Positions 14,683 through 52,200 of a stretch of DNA of 64,000 nucleotides are shown here, one piece after another; the stretch's first letter is position 1; every line of letters begins with the position of its first letter. The stretch comes from Numida meleagris (lineage: Eukaryota; Chordata; Aves; Galliformes; Numididae), in NCBI RefSeq assembly GCF_002078875.1, contig NC_034415.1:20814039-20878038 (forward strand). The letters run 5' to 3'. Below the pieces are notes generated by a model. The model was not told where the DNA came from and did not search any database. It saw nothing but the letters and a program-made list of their open reading frames with translations. A program made the position numbers and the translations under genes.

Positions 14683-17600
14683 AACCCCAAAGACAAGAAT
14701 ACATCACAGAGAAGTAAGGTCAGACAACATTTCTGCAAACCCTTCAGGTCAACAGATGTCCAGGACATGAGAAGTCATTTTAAACCCCAGGCACAAGGTT
14801 ATACCTGACGCACATGAAATCCCATAATCTACATTACAACTCCAGTATCATAACCCCTTCCTCTCAGTTGACAAATACTAAGAAAAAATGCCAAAGTCTG
14901 GCATTTCTTCGTTTTTGCTTTTCATTTTTTCAGTTTGTTTCCTTCACATAACAGCGCAAATCAGAACACACGCAGAATCCTGCACTCTAGAGCGATATTA
15001 CTATGGCCCAGATCTAAAGCACACACATTCAGTAGACGTATTCCTTAAATCTCAAGTATATACTATTTTCCCAAATGGTAGGATACAGAAAAATGAAATA
15101 GCAAGTATTTATTTGGCGCAGCAATCCATTTCCTCAATAACCAGAGGCTACCTTTAACTACATCAATTTAACAAAGGAATCTAAATTGTATAAATCAACG
15201 TCTCAATTAACATTCTGTTTAGGAGGAGTTACGGAACAGAAACAGAATGTATTCATTTGCTAGCATGGTGGCTCCAGAGGTCTGGGAGGGAGCGCATGAA
15301 GAATGAAACTGAATGTGGGAATGGTCCATTATTCTTTCAATAGCGTCTGGTGCTGCAAATTGTGTGTGCGCATACTTTCCTACTTGAAAAGCTTAAGTCT
15401 TCAGTAGCTTCTTGGTCTGGGAAAATGGCAGGGACCCAAATGCTAACACAGAGATCTAGGAAAGAAATCTACCTGAAGAACAATATTTTTCAAGAGGCTT
15501 TAGAAGTGAAAAATGGCCGTAAAGAGAAGTCTCACACTCAGGGGATTTTATTCCTTCTGTCTGGCTGCTGTTCGTCAGGTGCCATTCCCCACACACATCC
15601 CCAGCACATTCTAATGCAAGAATGGAGAGAGGGCCTCTCTGAAAATAATCACACTTGCTGAAAGACCTGCCGGGCATAAATATCTGTAACAACAGTACAA
15701 ACAGAAATCAGCCTTCTTACCCAATACTTTGGTTGAAATTTATGGCACCACTGGCCGTGATTCTGTTATTACTGTTCTACCTGGCGCAGGCTCAAAGTCA
15801 CAGAAGTGGGAGTTTCAGAGGTATTTTCAGCAACGCAGTACTCATTTGGGGGGAAAAAAACAACAAAAAATACATACCTAGTTCTATAAACGCTGTACCA
15901 ATGAGTTAGTGAACAAAGCTACGTAATACACGTATCTGCATACATGTGTTTGCACGTACCATAGAGACGGGACAGAGAGAAGTTAGGGACAGGCATGGCC
16001 TCTGAAATGATATTTAATGCTACAGCTTGGGAATAATAAAGCAAGAAAAAAAAATCAAAGGGAATACTGAAAAACAGTCTCTTGTGCTCTTGCAAATATC
16101 ACCAGCTGCTGGAAGATTTATATGCAGAAAAACTAGAAGTTCAGCTTTAACTTGAATTTCCCTTGCTTTCTTACTGATTTGCTTCCAAGCCTTGGAGTTT
16201 AATTAAAGTCCATCAGCCAAATTTTTTTCTGTCTGAAGGCCCCAAATTATTCCCTTTAAAATTCTATACGTATCGACTGACTCAGATCTGAAAAATCCAG
16301 AATATTCCCCAAGACTTCCCCGCTTTAAAAAGGAAAAAAAAAAAATGAGATAAAGGATTTCAAGATCATCCACCAAAGCCGAACAGTTATTGCTGGCCAA
16401 TGCACAGGTATGCAGCTACGTGCAAGTTACTCTTAAAATGAGTCACTGTTCTAGATACAGCATTCTGCATTGACAGTTTGCCTATCAAGGACTAATCGCC
16501 ACTTTCTCGTAATTCCTAACAGGACAGCACATTTGGTGACTGAGGAAGGAGAGGGTCTTATAAGAAATCTCCAAGACAACTGGCTAAGAAGTTTTACTGC
16601 TTGTAAAAGGGATCTCTATCTAATCTTCTTTAGTTGGATAAATGGTGCAATAAATTCGCTGAAGAGAAAAGAAGGATTTAAAGCCAGAGAAAATTAGGAT
16701 TTTTCAAAGCTGAAATGCAGAGGACATGGTGCCCTTAGGAATAGATCCCTGCTATTTACTCGATCTACTGGAAGAACTCCTGTGGAGCACGTCTTAGCAA
16801 GAGAAAGGAAAGTTTGCTATGCTCTTCATTTCCTGTGTAATTCCAGAAACTGCCAGCACAATGCTGTTTGGGGAGAACCACACAACGGCTATTCAAGAGG
16901 GAATTCAGCATTGTATTCTGAATGAATGGAAACATTTTGAAAGATATATACTTGCTGCAAGTAAAGTAAGAAGGCAAACTCAGTAAAGATCCCGGGCACA
17001 CATACACCTCCTACTAGCTCATTGCATATTCTGACTCCACTGTGACTTCTGCAATATTCTTAGCAGTGCTAATTGCAATAAATCATCCAAGCTAGAGTGC
17101 ATAGTAGCTACGAGTGAATGTAATAAAACAGTGTTTAAAAAAAATTATGCAACTACAGTTCAACTGATACCAAGTATAGCTATTTGCACAGAGAGACGAT
17201 CGCTTGTATGTATCTCTGCAAGTTAGCACTTCATGATCTGAATGACCAGGATGATGGGAAGGCTCGTCTAAGTCTGGGCTTTTTCACATGATCTAGATGA
17301 ATAGTTCCTTATGAAAATTCTAAGGGTATTTGCCTCCAGCCCGCTGCAGAAATCTTCTGCTAAGCATGACAACGTAAAGGATTAAAATGCAGACAGAAAA
17401 CCCAGCAATGCAGTATGGTAAGCAAACCACGACCATGAGCACTGGTTGAGCTCAGGAATCAAGGTCTCAGCCCCAAGCAGAATCAGATCTTTTAACTGAA
17501 GAGGAACAGTCACATGCCTCATTTCACCCTTACTTTGCTTTAAACTAGGCTGTTTCCTCCCCCCAGTATTCCACATTGGCTGATAAATTCCCCAACGGCG

Positions 17601-20600
17601 GGTGTTAACTAACTCCGCATTCCAGTCTGCTCTGCGTCATGGAGTTCCACATCCCGCTGATGAGGAACACATGGCTGACATGTGGTGGGGAGAGCCTGAC
17701 AGCACTCACACAAGTAGGGATAACTCCTCTGACCTTTGGCTTTTCTTCTCTGTACCATCCCAGCCACACAATAAGGAGTCTGTGCCCCTCTGTGGCTTCC
17801 CGGTCATTCTGGGGATGTTGGACACAAGGTGAAACCCTAAGATTTCAACAGGCAGCTATACAATGCCTCTCCAAATATACACTATGCCTGAAAACATATG
17901 TCGGGAGCAAAACATGGATCATTCTGTGCCTCTCCTCTAATCAGACTGTTCATAGGAACTTCTACATCATACAGATAACATCTAGATCAATGAGAGCAAA
18001 TACGTCACTAAAACAACCAGCGATGGCTACATTTCCTGCCTTTATGCACTGCATTGCTAAAATTGCATGGTGGCAACTGTATTGAAATATTAAGGTGGTT
18101 TTTTTTTTAAATGAGCAGAACATCTGTCATCTTTTCAAGATCCAAGCTTCTTTCAGAGTAACAGTGAGACACAACTTCAGTATTGTCCAACCTGATGACT
18201 CATACAGAGCACTACATTCACAGAGTCACACGCACTCTACAGTGTCCAAACAACATGGTCATCTCTTCCTCCTTTGAAACCTTCAAAAAGTAAAACTGAG
18301 TCACGGGCTAAACACTGGTCTGAGACCTCAGCATCAGACAGATGACTAATGACAAGCCACACAACCTACATTTACTGACATTTAGAAACCAAATGCTGAG
18401 CCACATGCTCTCTGCTTTTAGTCCTACGCTTAGTGTAAAGCTGGCAAGAATCTTGCAGTAAAATTTAACCCATTGCCAATAAGTCCTTCTATAGCTAAAT
18501 TCAACAAAGTCCTTGCTAATATTTCCAGATTCCAGGATCCATGACCTCTTACTTGTACAAGTTGTCAAGACATGGTATGACTTTTCTTTTACAAACAAGA
18601 CCTGGATATATTATACATTCCTTCCATCTCACACTGAATGAATAAAATAATATGGCAGCAGCAAAACACAGTACAATCCAGTGGAAGCAACTGTATTAAA
18701 ATCAGTTATACCAGCACGTGATTTAAAATATAGGGGTCAATGTCTTGTGAACTGATTTTATAGAATATTCCTGTTTGCATAACAAGCATTAGCAAATAAA
18801 AGCACCAAAGCAAATGTTTTCCTTGTATTTGGCTAAATCTGTTTTAGAAACAATACATCACTGCAAAAATACTCAGTTTCTGAAGTTGAAGGCTACACTC
18901 ATCCCCAACATACTTGCAGAAAAAGCAGAGCAAGCTGACCAAAGTTGAAATGCATAATAAAAAAAAGCCAACTTTCTAAGAAAATGAATGCCTTTTGGGT
19001 TACAGCAGTTACTTTTAGTGACCTGAGAAATTTCTCAACAGGCAAACAGGATCTCTAAGGGCATCTTCTGAACCCAACGCAATGCCTCAAAAACTCACAG
19101 GCCAATATTTTTTCTGAAGCATTCAGCAAAGTCTTCTCTTGTAAAGAAATATGATTAAAGCTACACTATCTTTTAAAGCATGGTTATAGTCTGAGAAGTT
19201 AGTGTGTAAAAATCACACACGCTCTTATTCAATACAGCTAGTTCCCCTGTTTTGAGTCAGATCTGCTTGCTTTACTGGCAAAAATAACTTTTTACAACTT
19301 TTAAAATTCCTACTAGTACTGTGAAACCAATTCAGTTCTGAGAAAGAGAGCCAGATTCTAATCTAGCTTGTGCATCTGCAGAAGGATGATTACCCAAACG
19401 TACACATGCAATTCCTGTTTCTGTGTTGGAGGAGCCAAAAGCAAACTCGACTTATTTTCTGATTATTAGCGTTAATCAGAAAAAGAAAAATTATTTATGA
19501 AAAGAGAAGATCTGAAATAACTGCAAGAACAGACCTAGATTAACAGCAAAGACATTAAGATCCACACATCGCTTTCAAAAAGTCACATTTTAGAGTAAAG
19601 AGAAATATCCAATATCTTTCCACCATGTTCCTTAAAACATCAGTTGAACGCAAAGAAAACCCTGAAGCTTTCTACTAGTGAAACTATCATTTTTTTCAAG
19701 ACAGGAGCAACACCAAAAATACCATATATATAATAATCTTGTAGACAGCCGAGCCCAGCTAGGAGTTATTGCTCCCTGCTCTGCCCTGACTTACTCCTCT
19801 GGGTTTCCCTACTGAGCTGGGTTATCATTGCCCTCCTTTCAGATCTCCCAGAGGTATTGCTTGTGGGACCGCTCTGTAAAGCACAATGCAAAATGGACCA
19901 GGTTATCAAAGCCTTGCTTTTCCATCTATTAGAAGTAATCCACCTCATTCTGACATGTGACTGATGAAGCACTCAATCTAGAAGACCATCTGCCCATGTT
20001 CTTGTTTAGGATGTTTTACACAATGGAAAATCTGCCTGTATCTGTGTCATTTCCATCCTTTCTCGTGGAACTATATTTTACAAGAAAAAGAACTAATGAG
20101 CCGCCACACGGGCAGCAGAGCATTTCAGAGATGCCACTTTCCCAAGGAGGGCAGCTGCAGAACAGAAAATCTAAGGAAGCTGCTGAGTTTATGTATGATC
20201 TGCTTATTTAAGGCAAATTATCAGCAGAAAAGGAGGCAATATCCCAAGGCAACTGAAAGGAAATCAACTGTATCAAAGCTATTTCGGAACTCCCATTACC
20301 TATGCACTTGGCAATGCGGACATTCAACGTTATACCACACCATTCATTTTCAGTCTCTTGATGCAAGGGGAAAAGGAAGAAAAGACTCCCCCCTGTCTTA
20401 CCCTCTCTCCCCCTTTTTACTAAAATATCTTAAAAACAGATCTGCATTGTTACTTCAAGGTTCCTAATGTTAGTACTACATATATTTATAGATGAGGTAT
20501 TCCTTTCTGTCTGAAGCGCATGAGGTAATAAGTAGCTGGAATTGTCACGGTGATTTATTAACATATTCTCTAGGAGAAGCCCTGCACCTGCGTCTCTGCA

Positions 20601-23600
20601 GATGGAACACCCACGAAGCCTGAACTCACCCTTACACAGCCCACAGTATCTTAAAAGGAAATGCTCCAAATTTAGACCTGCTCCAACAGGTGTCTTTTAC
20701 TGTCTCGCTTTGCACGACCATAAATATCAGAGGTGGAGCAAAAAGTTCCCGTCCATTGTAATCGTGCTTTGAAAACAAATACTTTTGCCCCATCTCTCTC
20801 TGAAAACAAAAAAGGCAGCTATGGAATTCTCATCATTTCCTCACTCCTTCATTCTGCCAAGCCCTAAGTCAGAGATGTCACCGGCAACACCAGGCTCCAG
20901 GGATGAGCACATAGTTTTCTTTTTTCCTCTTCAAAGAGCCCTAAACTGGCTCTGAAACCTCCCCATACTGTATTTCTTTCGCTCTCGTCTTGCAGCTATT
21001 TGCCTGAGTGAATGACACGCACAGGCTGTTCAGGGCTTTTTATAAGCTCTCATTACCCACACAGGGAACCATTTCCTTGAAAATGCCTTCCCCAGCAGTG
21101 TTAGTCTCTCTAGGCACTATCAATAAATGTGTCTCCCAGTCCATCCTAAAGCACACCAAAATGTGCCTGAATGGACGTGTCTGATGCTCTTTTGCACTTG
21201 TTTACTACAGGAAGGATGCTACCTGTAGGACTTGTCATCAAGATGATGGAAAGAATGGAGAAAAAACATAAGCAAATAATGACAGAAAGCTTCTGCCAAA
21301 TTTGCGAAATTGGCGATCAAAGGAGAAAAATCAAAACTCCTTTCTCTGGAGTAACAGTAAGAAGTATTTCTCAAAACCAAAGCAGTTATCCACAACACAC
21401 AGAAAAAAACCAAAACAACCAAACCAACTCAAAGCAACAAATCCTGAAAAGAAGTTCTAATTGAATTGAGAAACAGTTACGCGTTACACCATGAACTCAG
21501 AGATCCTCTTGTTTCTTTCTGTAACACTTTTTGTTATTACAAGAATGCCCGAGTCAAGAGCAAATAAATATTTAATACTCAACAGGTACTCAAGAGAATG
21601 TGTATTTTCCCCTGTCCCTCCTCACCAGCTGCTCTTTTATGGCAGGAAAGTGAAGAGCGTGAAATCCAATGATAGGAAGAAGGCAAAGGTCAGGAAAAAG
21701 GTTTTTCTTCAAGGATTTAAATTAGTGTTCTACAGCTTTGGATGTTTTGTCAACAGAACTTCCCTCCTGTGAGAAGGGGAAGCCAAAGGTCCTTTGAACC
21801 ATTTCTGTTCGGGATCTAGATTTTTACCAGTGACAAGAGCCTTAGCTTTAAAGAAAAACTCATCCTCTCTCTTCTCAATCCTTCCACCACTCCCTCCCTG
21901 CTCCCTTAAAGCAGGAGGGGTGGGGGAGAAAAAAACAAAATGAAAAGGATCTGAAAAGCAAACCGAGCACTGAAGGAGTTCTAGAGTTCATGTAACAGGA
22001 CCACCATAACCCTTCAAAGAGACCATTAAAAGCAAAACAAACAAAAGCAATACCCTCAAGATGTCTATTGTATTTTACAGAGGAATGAATTGAGTGCACT
22101 GGAAATTCTCCCATCTTGCCACAACGTCTGTTATTTCATTGAAACAAAGTCCAGAGATCAAGAAACAGCCAACATGGTAGCTGAAAGACAGTCACATCAA
22201 GTGATCCACGAAGACAAACGAGATTGGGCTTGCTCTTTTTTTTTTCTCCTTGCTTTACTATGATGTTTAAAAAAAAAAGACTTCAAAGATAGTTCTGTTG
22301 CTTTTGTTTCTCACATGAGAAAGCCAGGGCTTGAGCAGGTCTAGACAACACAGCGGTTAAAGGTTCATTAGCTGCCAACACTTTGTCTTCCTAGAGCTCC
22401 CACAGTTGTTGCTACCCTGGAATTGCTTCATTAGAAAATATTTGAGGATACCCATATAGTATTTTTCTTCCCTCAGAACTTCTCCAAGATGGCAGCTGTA
22501 AAATGGAGCACGTGCTAGCAGCCACAGCGCAGCACAGCATCCACAGCAGGCAGTTTCAGAGGGCAGCAACATCAGAGGCTCCGCCAAGCAGGTCCTGGCC
22601 CAGTGCTTCAGCCTGATGTTTCAAACTGCCAGGTTGCTTGAGATGTTATCCTTTGAATATAATGCAAAATCAAGGTCTTGGCTACTTCTATGCTTCACCT
22701 GAAAATTTTTACAGTATGTGACTATATTTATTTTTATTTAACTTTTTTTCTGAACTTACCAGATCTTCTCTTCTTGCACTTCTAGACTATCATTTCTGAG
22801 TCTTACCTGGAGGGTGGTTAACACTTTGCATTATATTTACATATGTGCAGCTATCAAAGTTCACTAAGACAGAGATACAGATTTTATCACATCTGCTTAT
22901 CAGCAACATTATATTTACCAGTTCCCAAACTGCCACATTCAAGAAGGCCTGCTGAAGACAATGTAACTGAACAGGTGCTCCTGAAGGCAAAGTTTGGCCT
23001 GCAGGATAAAGCCTGATTAATTTAGCTATAGGGTAACAGGAATGAGAAACCTCTGCTGAGATGAACCTGTAAAATCAGAGGTCAGCTGAGCTCACATGTG
23101 TTACAGCAATTTCTAGGTTGTTGTACAACAGGCACCCGCTACTGCTAGAAAGCCACAAAGACAAGCCTAAGTAGATAAAACATTCCTCCCTAGCTTTGAA
23201 TAGACCCATCAGTGTTTGTTTACTCAGAACCACAGAATGCAACAGTGCTGAATTTCCTGCACTGTGCAGATAACTGCCACGTATGAACAGAACACATGCC
23301 TGCAGCTCAATTCTTGCCGTGTCCAAGATAAAAAAAACATAGGAGAGAGACAGTGAGGACACCCTGGGACAGACTCTTTCCATCACAGCAGTTAAAATGG
23401 CTCTCTCTTGGCCACCATCATCAAGAGTAATCCTTCAATTTTGGCAGAAGAGGAGTCATTTTTCCATGGGCATATAGCATCCCCCTCGCATCTGGTAGCA
23501 GGATGTTAAGGGAAAGATTACACCTAGCAGTGAATTGTTAAAGCCCAAATATTTCACATGGCCTACAGCGTACACCAGAGGCATTTTCACAGAAGAGATT

Positions 23601-24399
23601 ATCTGGGAGCAGACCCCAGATGTCTGCATCCTTGACTTACAAGGTCCACATGGATGAATTTTCAGCTCTCAGATGGCTGCCCCACAGGTGTCTAATCTCA
23701 CAGAGGTGAAAGCCTGACTGTCAGCCTGGGACAGACTACAAAGGCTGGCCTCTGAAGGAGCCAGCAGAGCTTTCCACAGAAGATGTCAGACAGTATGCAT
23801 CTTACAGAACTGAAGTTGCTGTATAGAAGAGTATAAAGAGCAACAAACCATCCTTCATTCTTCTACTAATGGATATGAATTATACTGCACAGGAAGCTTG
23901 GCTGAATCTGACATATTTAATAAATTCATCCAAATCCTCAGTGCAATTTAATGCTGGATATAACACAGATTTTCTAATGAATCTTTTTAGGCCTGAAAAC
24001 ACAGCTGAGGTTTTGTGCCTTAACTCAGGAACAGTTTCATAAAATCCTGAGAGCCTTTCTCATATACTCTGTGATTACACAGTTTCATTTATGGACCCCG
24101 GTCTATCACTTACGAATATCAGAATCTACATCTATCTGAGCTACACCAACACAGGATTCATTTTATGGAAAGTTACCTTTTCATCCATACCGCTTCCCCT
24201 GGAATTTTTCACAATGAAGGTATTGGACAAGCTTATTAAGCAGCTGTAATGTTTAAACAAGTAATAAAATACTGTTCACTCCCTATTCCAAAAGGTTGTC
24301 TTCCTCCTCCCATCTTAGTCCCTCCTTAACAGTGACGTAGGAGTGATGCTTATTTCCCCCCATTCCAAGTTCTGTTTCTATTACAGGGACTCAAGCTTA

Positions 24400-48419
<24,020 letters not shown>

Positions 48420-48472
48420 CTACGGCAGAGAAACGGCATCACTCACCCACGGCAGCACCGGGCAGGCCCGGC

Positions 48473-48495
48473 CCGGCCCGGCCCGAGCCGAGCCG
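48473..48495. repeat. (GGCCC)n-like microsatellite in EIF2B3 first intron
   Basis: Four GGCCC units followed by degenerate GAGCC units are seen within the 194-nt first intron, very close to the promoter. Confidence 0.7.
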
Positions 48496-48613
48496 GGGTA
48501 AGACCGGTTCGCTTCAGCCCGGCCCAAGTGCACCCCTCGCGGCTGCTCGGAAGCATGCACGGCCTCCCGTTCTCCCCCACAGCCACACCGGTCCCGCTCG
48601 ACCCTGTCGTTAC

Positions 48614-48665
48614 CTCCACTCTGCCGCCCGCCGGCACCCAGCACCTCTCTGACAGAACCACAATG
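48614..48665 (-). other. EIF2B3: EIF2B3 non-coding first exon (5' UTR), right edge uncertain
   Basis: A GTGGAG|gtaacg donor at 48614/48613 lies in GC-rich sequence just upstream of the coding start. It pairs with the tctctgccgtag acceptor at 48420. This gives a 194-nt intron directly before the ATG. No ATG occurs in the inferred leader. The transcription start is not determined; 48665 is only a guess from the position of the promoter motifs. A non-coding first exon also fits the human gene structure. Confidence 0.6.
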
Positions 48666-49133
48666 GCGACGCCGGCGCGCAGTGCGCATGCGCCTGGAGA
48701 GCCGAGCGCATCGATAGCACGGAGCGGCGGGAGAGCGCCGATAGGATCGATCCCCTCCCAGGCTGGCGGCCAGGTCAGCGAGAGGAGCACCGAGGGGAGG
48801 AGCGCGGGATCACCGAGTCGCGGATTGCCGTCTGCCTGCGGGGAGGCGCAGCGCCCCCATGCGGCCTGGGGTGGAACTGTACCGTGGGGGGCCGTGGGGT
48901 GCAATGCAGGGAGCAGTCTGCAGGGGGACGGTTTCCGGGGGGGGGGCATCCCCAGCCAGGCAGCAGGAAACCACAGTGATTGCATTGAGTTGGGAGGGAA
49001 CCACTGAATTCACGGGATCGTGGGGACAAGAGGATGAGGATGGGGGTGCACCCATGGCTGAGGAAGGGACAGGACATACAGCCCCCACACTGTGCTCTCC
49101 ACACCAAGCACACAACTGTGACCAATTAGTGGT
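48666..49133. other. Intergenic gap between HECTD3-like gene and EIF2B3
   Basis: Only about 0.5 kb separates the end of the HECTD3-like gene from the inferred EIF2B3 start on the same strand. The right part is ordinary GC-rich DNA with a G-run near 48938-48946. The long open frames crossing it on both strands reflect high GC content. Confidence 0.7.
48684..48693. promoter_or_regulatory. NRF1-type palindrome
   Basis: The decamer GCGCATGCGC is a perfect palindrome in the EIF2B3 CpG-rich promoter, about 20-70 bp upstream of the inferred first exon. It matches the known NRF1 half-site pair. Occupancy is inference. Confidence 0.55.
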
Positions 49134-49139
49134 TTTATT
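49134..49139 (-). terminator. Poly(A) signal overlapping the HECTD3-like stop codon
   Basis: The hexamer AATAAA starts in the last sense codon (CAA) and contains the TAA stop. No other AATAAA or ATTAAA was seen downstream before the EIF2B3 promoter, so cleavage within tens of bases of the stop is likely. That would give a very short 3' UTR. Confidence 0.6.
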
Positions 49140-49225
49140 GCCACTCGTCCCAGGCATTCCTGTCGGTGTCGATGGACATGCAGTTATACACGGCATAGCG
49201 CAGCAGCTCCTCGCACATCTTGACC
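49135..49225 (-). CDS. HECTD3-like exon 21 (C-terminus and stop)
   Basis: Acceptor cccccag. It encodes [20 protein letters not shown] and ends DEWQ-TAA, stop at 49137-49135. The tail is slightly longer than the WEE end of the other copy. Confidence 0.92.
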
Positions 49226-52200
49226 CTGGGGGCAAGACACTGGGTTAGGGCCTGGCCCGTTCCTGAACTGTCCCACTGCCCCCCATGGCGGGAAGGCCAA
49301 GCATCCCCATCCCCCAGCAGACTCACGAGGAGTAGTTGGGCAAGAACAAGGTGCAGGAGCACGTGGAGGCCTCAGGCATCATGTCCATCCGCTCAGGGCT
49401 TAGGAGAAAGCAGAGATAGGTCAGGGGTCTGCATGGCAGGACCACAGCCTGCAGGACAGCCAGACTCACATGGATCGGTCCGGGTAGATGGTGATCTGAA
49501 CCGGGAGGCGGCTGCGGCCAGTGACGAACTTGAGGAAGCGGCTGAGGTCCTCTGGGGAAGGACAGGGAACAGAGCTGGGGTCACCTTTAGGGCCTGGGAA
49601 AGCCAAGGGACGCTCCCAGGGGAAGAAGTGACCCGGCAGGCCCAGCCCAGTGGGTGAGGAGGGGGACAGTGGTCACTCACCGGTGGTGAAGTTCTGGAGG
49701 GCATCCCAGAATTTCTGGATGCGGGATTTGTCAGAGTGGAAGTCCTCAAAGGTGACTGTGGCAAGGAATGCACAGGGACTTTGTGAGAAGTGCTCCACGA
49801 AAGACATCAACGTGGGGTGCCAGGGTGCGGGGCGACCACTTGTCCCCGCACACAGGGCAGGACAAGTGCAGGATGAGCAGCATCCATGAGCGCACCTTAA
49901 TGCCGCTCATTACTTACTGAACTTCTTCAGCTCATCCACCGTCACCTCGGGGTTCCCGCAGACCTTCCTCTCCAGCTGCTGCCAGGTGAGCAGGTCCAGC
50001 ACAGCCTGGGGCACCACGCGGAGCAGCCCAGCACGAATGGCCGCCACCTGAGGAGAGCCATGTCACCACGGCAGGCCCCTAACCCACTGTGAACAGCCAA
50101 GCCAGACAGAAGGTACCTGGAGGACCTGACAAGTGATCCCCTTGCATGGCCAGGACCGTGGCGTTACCTGCTCCTTGCTCTCCTCCAGCCGAGCCTTCTG
50201 CACCAGACGGATGAACTCCTTGCGGTCCTCAAAGCGCACCACAGTGCTGACACCCTTAGGGATCAGCTCCACCATGCGCTGGTCGCTCCGTACCGTCGTG
50301 TAGGTCAGCTCTTTGCCAAACATGAAGTCAAAGGCCTCCCTGTCCACTCCTTCCAGCATCTCCAGCAGCTTCACCTGCCACCCAAAGGGACAATGCTGTC
50401 ACAGCAGAGCCGGAGGAAGACAGAGGAGCACATGCCATGGCCCCAGCCCTGCTCACCAGCTCCGCATCCACAGCAGCGAAGTCCCTGCTCCAGATAACCT
50501 CCTCCCCTGACAGCTGCTTCCACACCAGACTGGGCAGAGCCAGGACCTGCAGAGGGATTGGAGATGTGCTCTCCCTAGCACCAGCCGAGGACGGCACAGC
50601 CGAGGAACATGGTGGCAGGGGGACCAGTGGCATAGATTTGACCCACGCCAAAGCTGTTTGCCAGCCAGGCAGGCAGTGCCATGCCCACCAGAATCTCCTT
50701 GCTCCTCAGGGCTGCTCCCATGAGCTGTCCGATCCACTCATACTTAGGGAAGTCCTTACAGGAAGGGTTGGGAACGTACATGTCCCTGGTGTCACTGCTG
50801 CTGTTACCCTGTGGGAGGGAGACACCAAACCCTAATTCAACCCCTGCCCAGAGTCTGCTGCGAGGATGCTGCTGGGCTGGGGGTGCCAAACCTGGTTGGA
50901 CGTGCGCACAAAGAAGGGCAGGGGCACAGGGACATCACCCGAGCTGGGACACAGCTCCTCTGAGATGTCTGTCAGGCAGTCCCGAAAACCACCGCCTGCA
51001 AAGGAGACAGAGGCTGTAGTTAGTGTGGGACACAACGAGTCTGCAGGATTCAACCACCAGCACTTCTACCTATGGGGCACACGCGCAGAGCAGGGCACCA
51101 TCACAGCACAGAACCCCAAGCTGTGCCCAGGGAGGGACGGGAGAGCTCTCACCGTTATCGATGATGCCCTCTGTGGTGAAGTTGCACTCCCACCACTGGG
51201 TGTGGGTCTGAGGCCACCTGTGGGGAAGCAATAGCCCTGTGCAAACCCTCTCCGAGAGGAACAGCAGCACTGATCACCTGCATCCTGCTCCAGAGAGGTG
51301 ACACGAAGCTGAAAACCCACCTGTAGTCCAGGAGATGGTTGTTGGTTTTGGAAGGCTTCAGGTTTTCATACACCTGCAGAAGAGCATGATGTAGGGGGAT
51401 GGAGACGCAGTGATGCTGAGCGATGCCAAATGGTCAAGCACCTGATTTGATGCCACTGTACCTGGGTGAAGACTGTGTTCCGGCCACTAGGGTCCAGCTC
51501 AGGGTGAGCCCGGTGCTCACGGGCCAGCTGCCGGTTGATGAGCAGCTTTGGCAGCATACAAGGTGGGCTGCTCTCTGAGCTCTGCAGGCACTGGGTGATG
51601 AGGGTTTTTCCCAGCTTGCACAGCTGCAGGAACGGCTTCATGCCCTAATGGAGAACGCGCAGTGGGGTTAGAGGCCTGATTCTGCCCCACGTGCCCTCTT
51701 TTGCCCTCCTCAGCGTCACAGGGGATGCTCAGCTTCCCCCATCCCTCCTGCAACAGCTGGGGTACAGAACATCAGAGTGAGTCCTGGGCTGGTCTGTCTT
51801 CCTTGGCTCAAGGGAGAGTGCAGGGAAAATGGGGACATGTCCCATGGCACCCAGCCCAGCCCAGCCCAGCCCAGGACCCTATGGTCCTAACAACATCATC
51901 TCAAAGGAGCCCAACAAATGCTCACCCTGAGCACACTGAAGGTGCTGTCATTTTCATCAGAGATGGGGATCAGGTACTCCAGGACGCTGTCCAGGAGCTG
52001 GGTGAACCTGAAGACCGGGGAGGAGCAGAATGAGGATGCTGTGCAGGGTCCCTTACCCCCATAACCAGCACAGTGCCCCCCAGGCACTTAAAGCAGCTAT
52101 GCTTGGATGGGGAACCACAAGGAAAAGTCTAGCCAGCAGGCTATAAGCACGACACATGCTAGAGGCCAGGGCACTGTCCTTCCTCTTGCTGTCCCCATGC

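Larger units (their letters stand above)
48600..48860 (-). promoter_or_regulatory. EIF2B3: EIF2B3 CpG-rich promoter
   Basis: This is a GC- and CpG-rich stretch just upstream of the inferred first exon. It contains TGCGCATGCGCC around 48683-48694, which fits the palindromic NRF1 binding consensus, and a CCATTG/CAATGG element at about 48661. No TATA box is evident. A housekeeping-type promoter is expected for a translation factor. The extent is approximate. Confidence 0.6.

Noticed and set aside
17639..18085. 148-codon plus frame
   Set aside because: No family resemblance; likely a chance frame in intron sequence.
22501..22580. Possible EIF2B3 downstream exon (a VDA-like codon string on the minus strand)
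   Set aside because: The flanking residues do not follow the expected LVDAHLYCL sequence and there are no matching splice sites.
48443..48985. Minus-strand 180-codon frame in the same CpG-rich region
   Set aside because: It overlaps the EIF2B3 leader exon and promoter, has no family resemblance and is explained by GC content.
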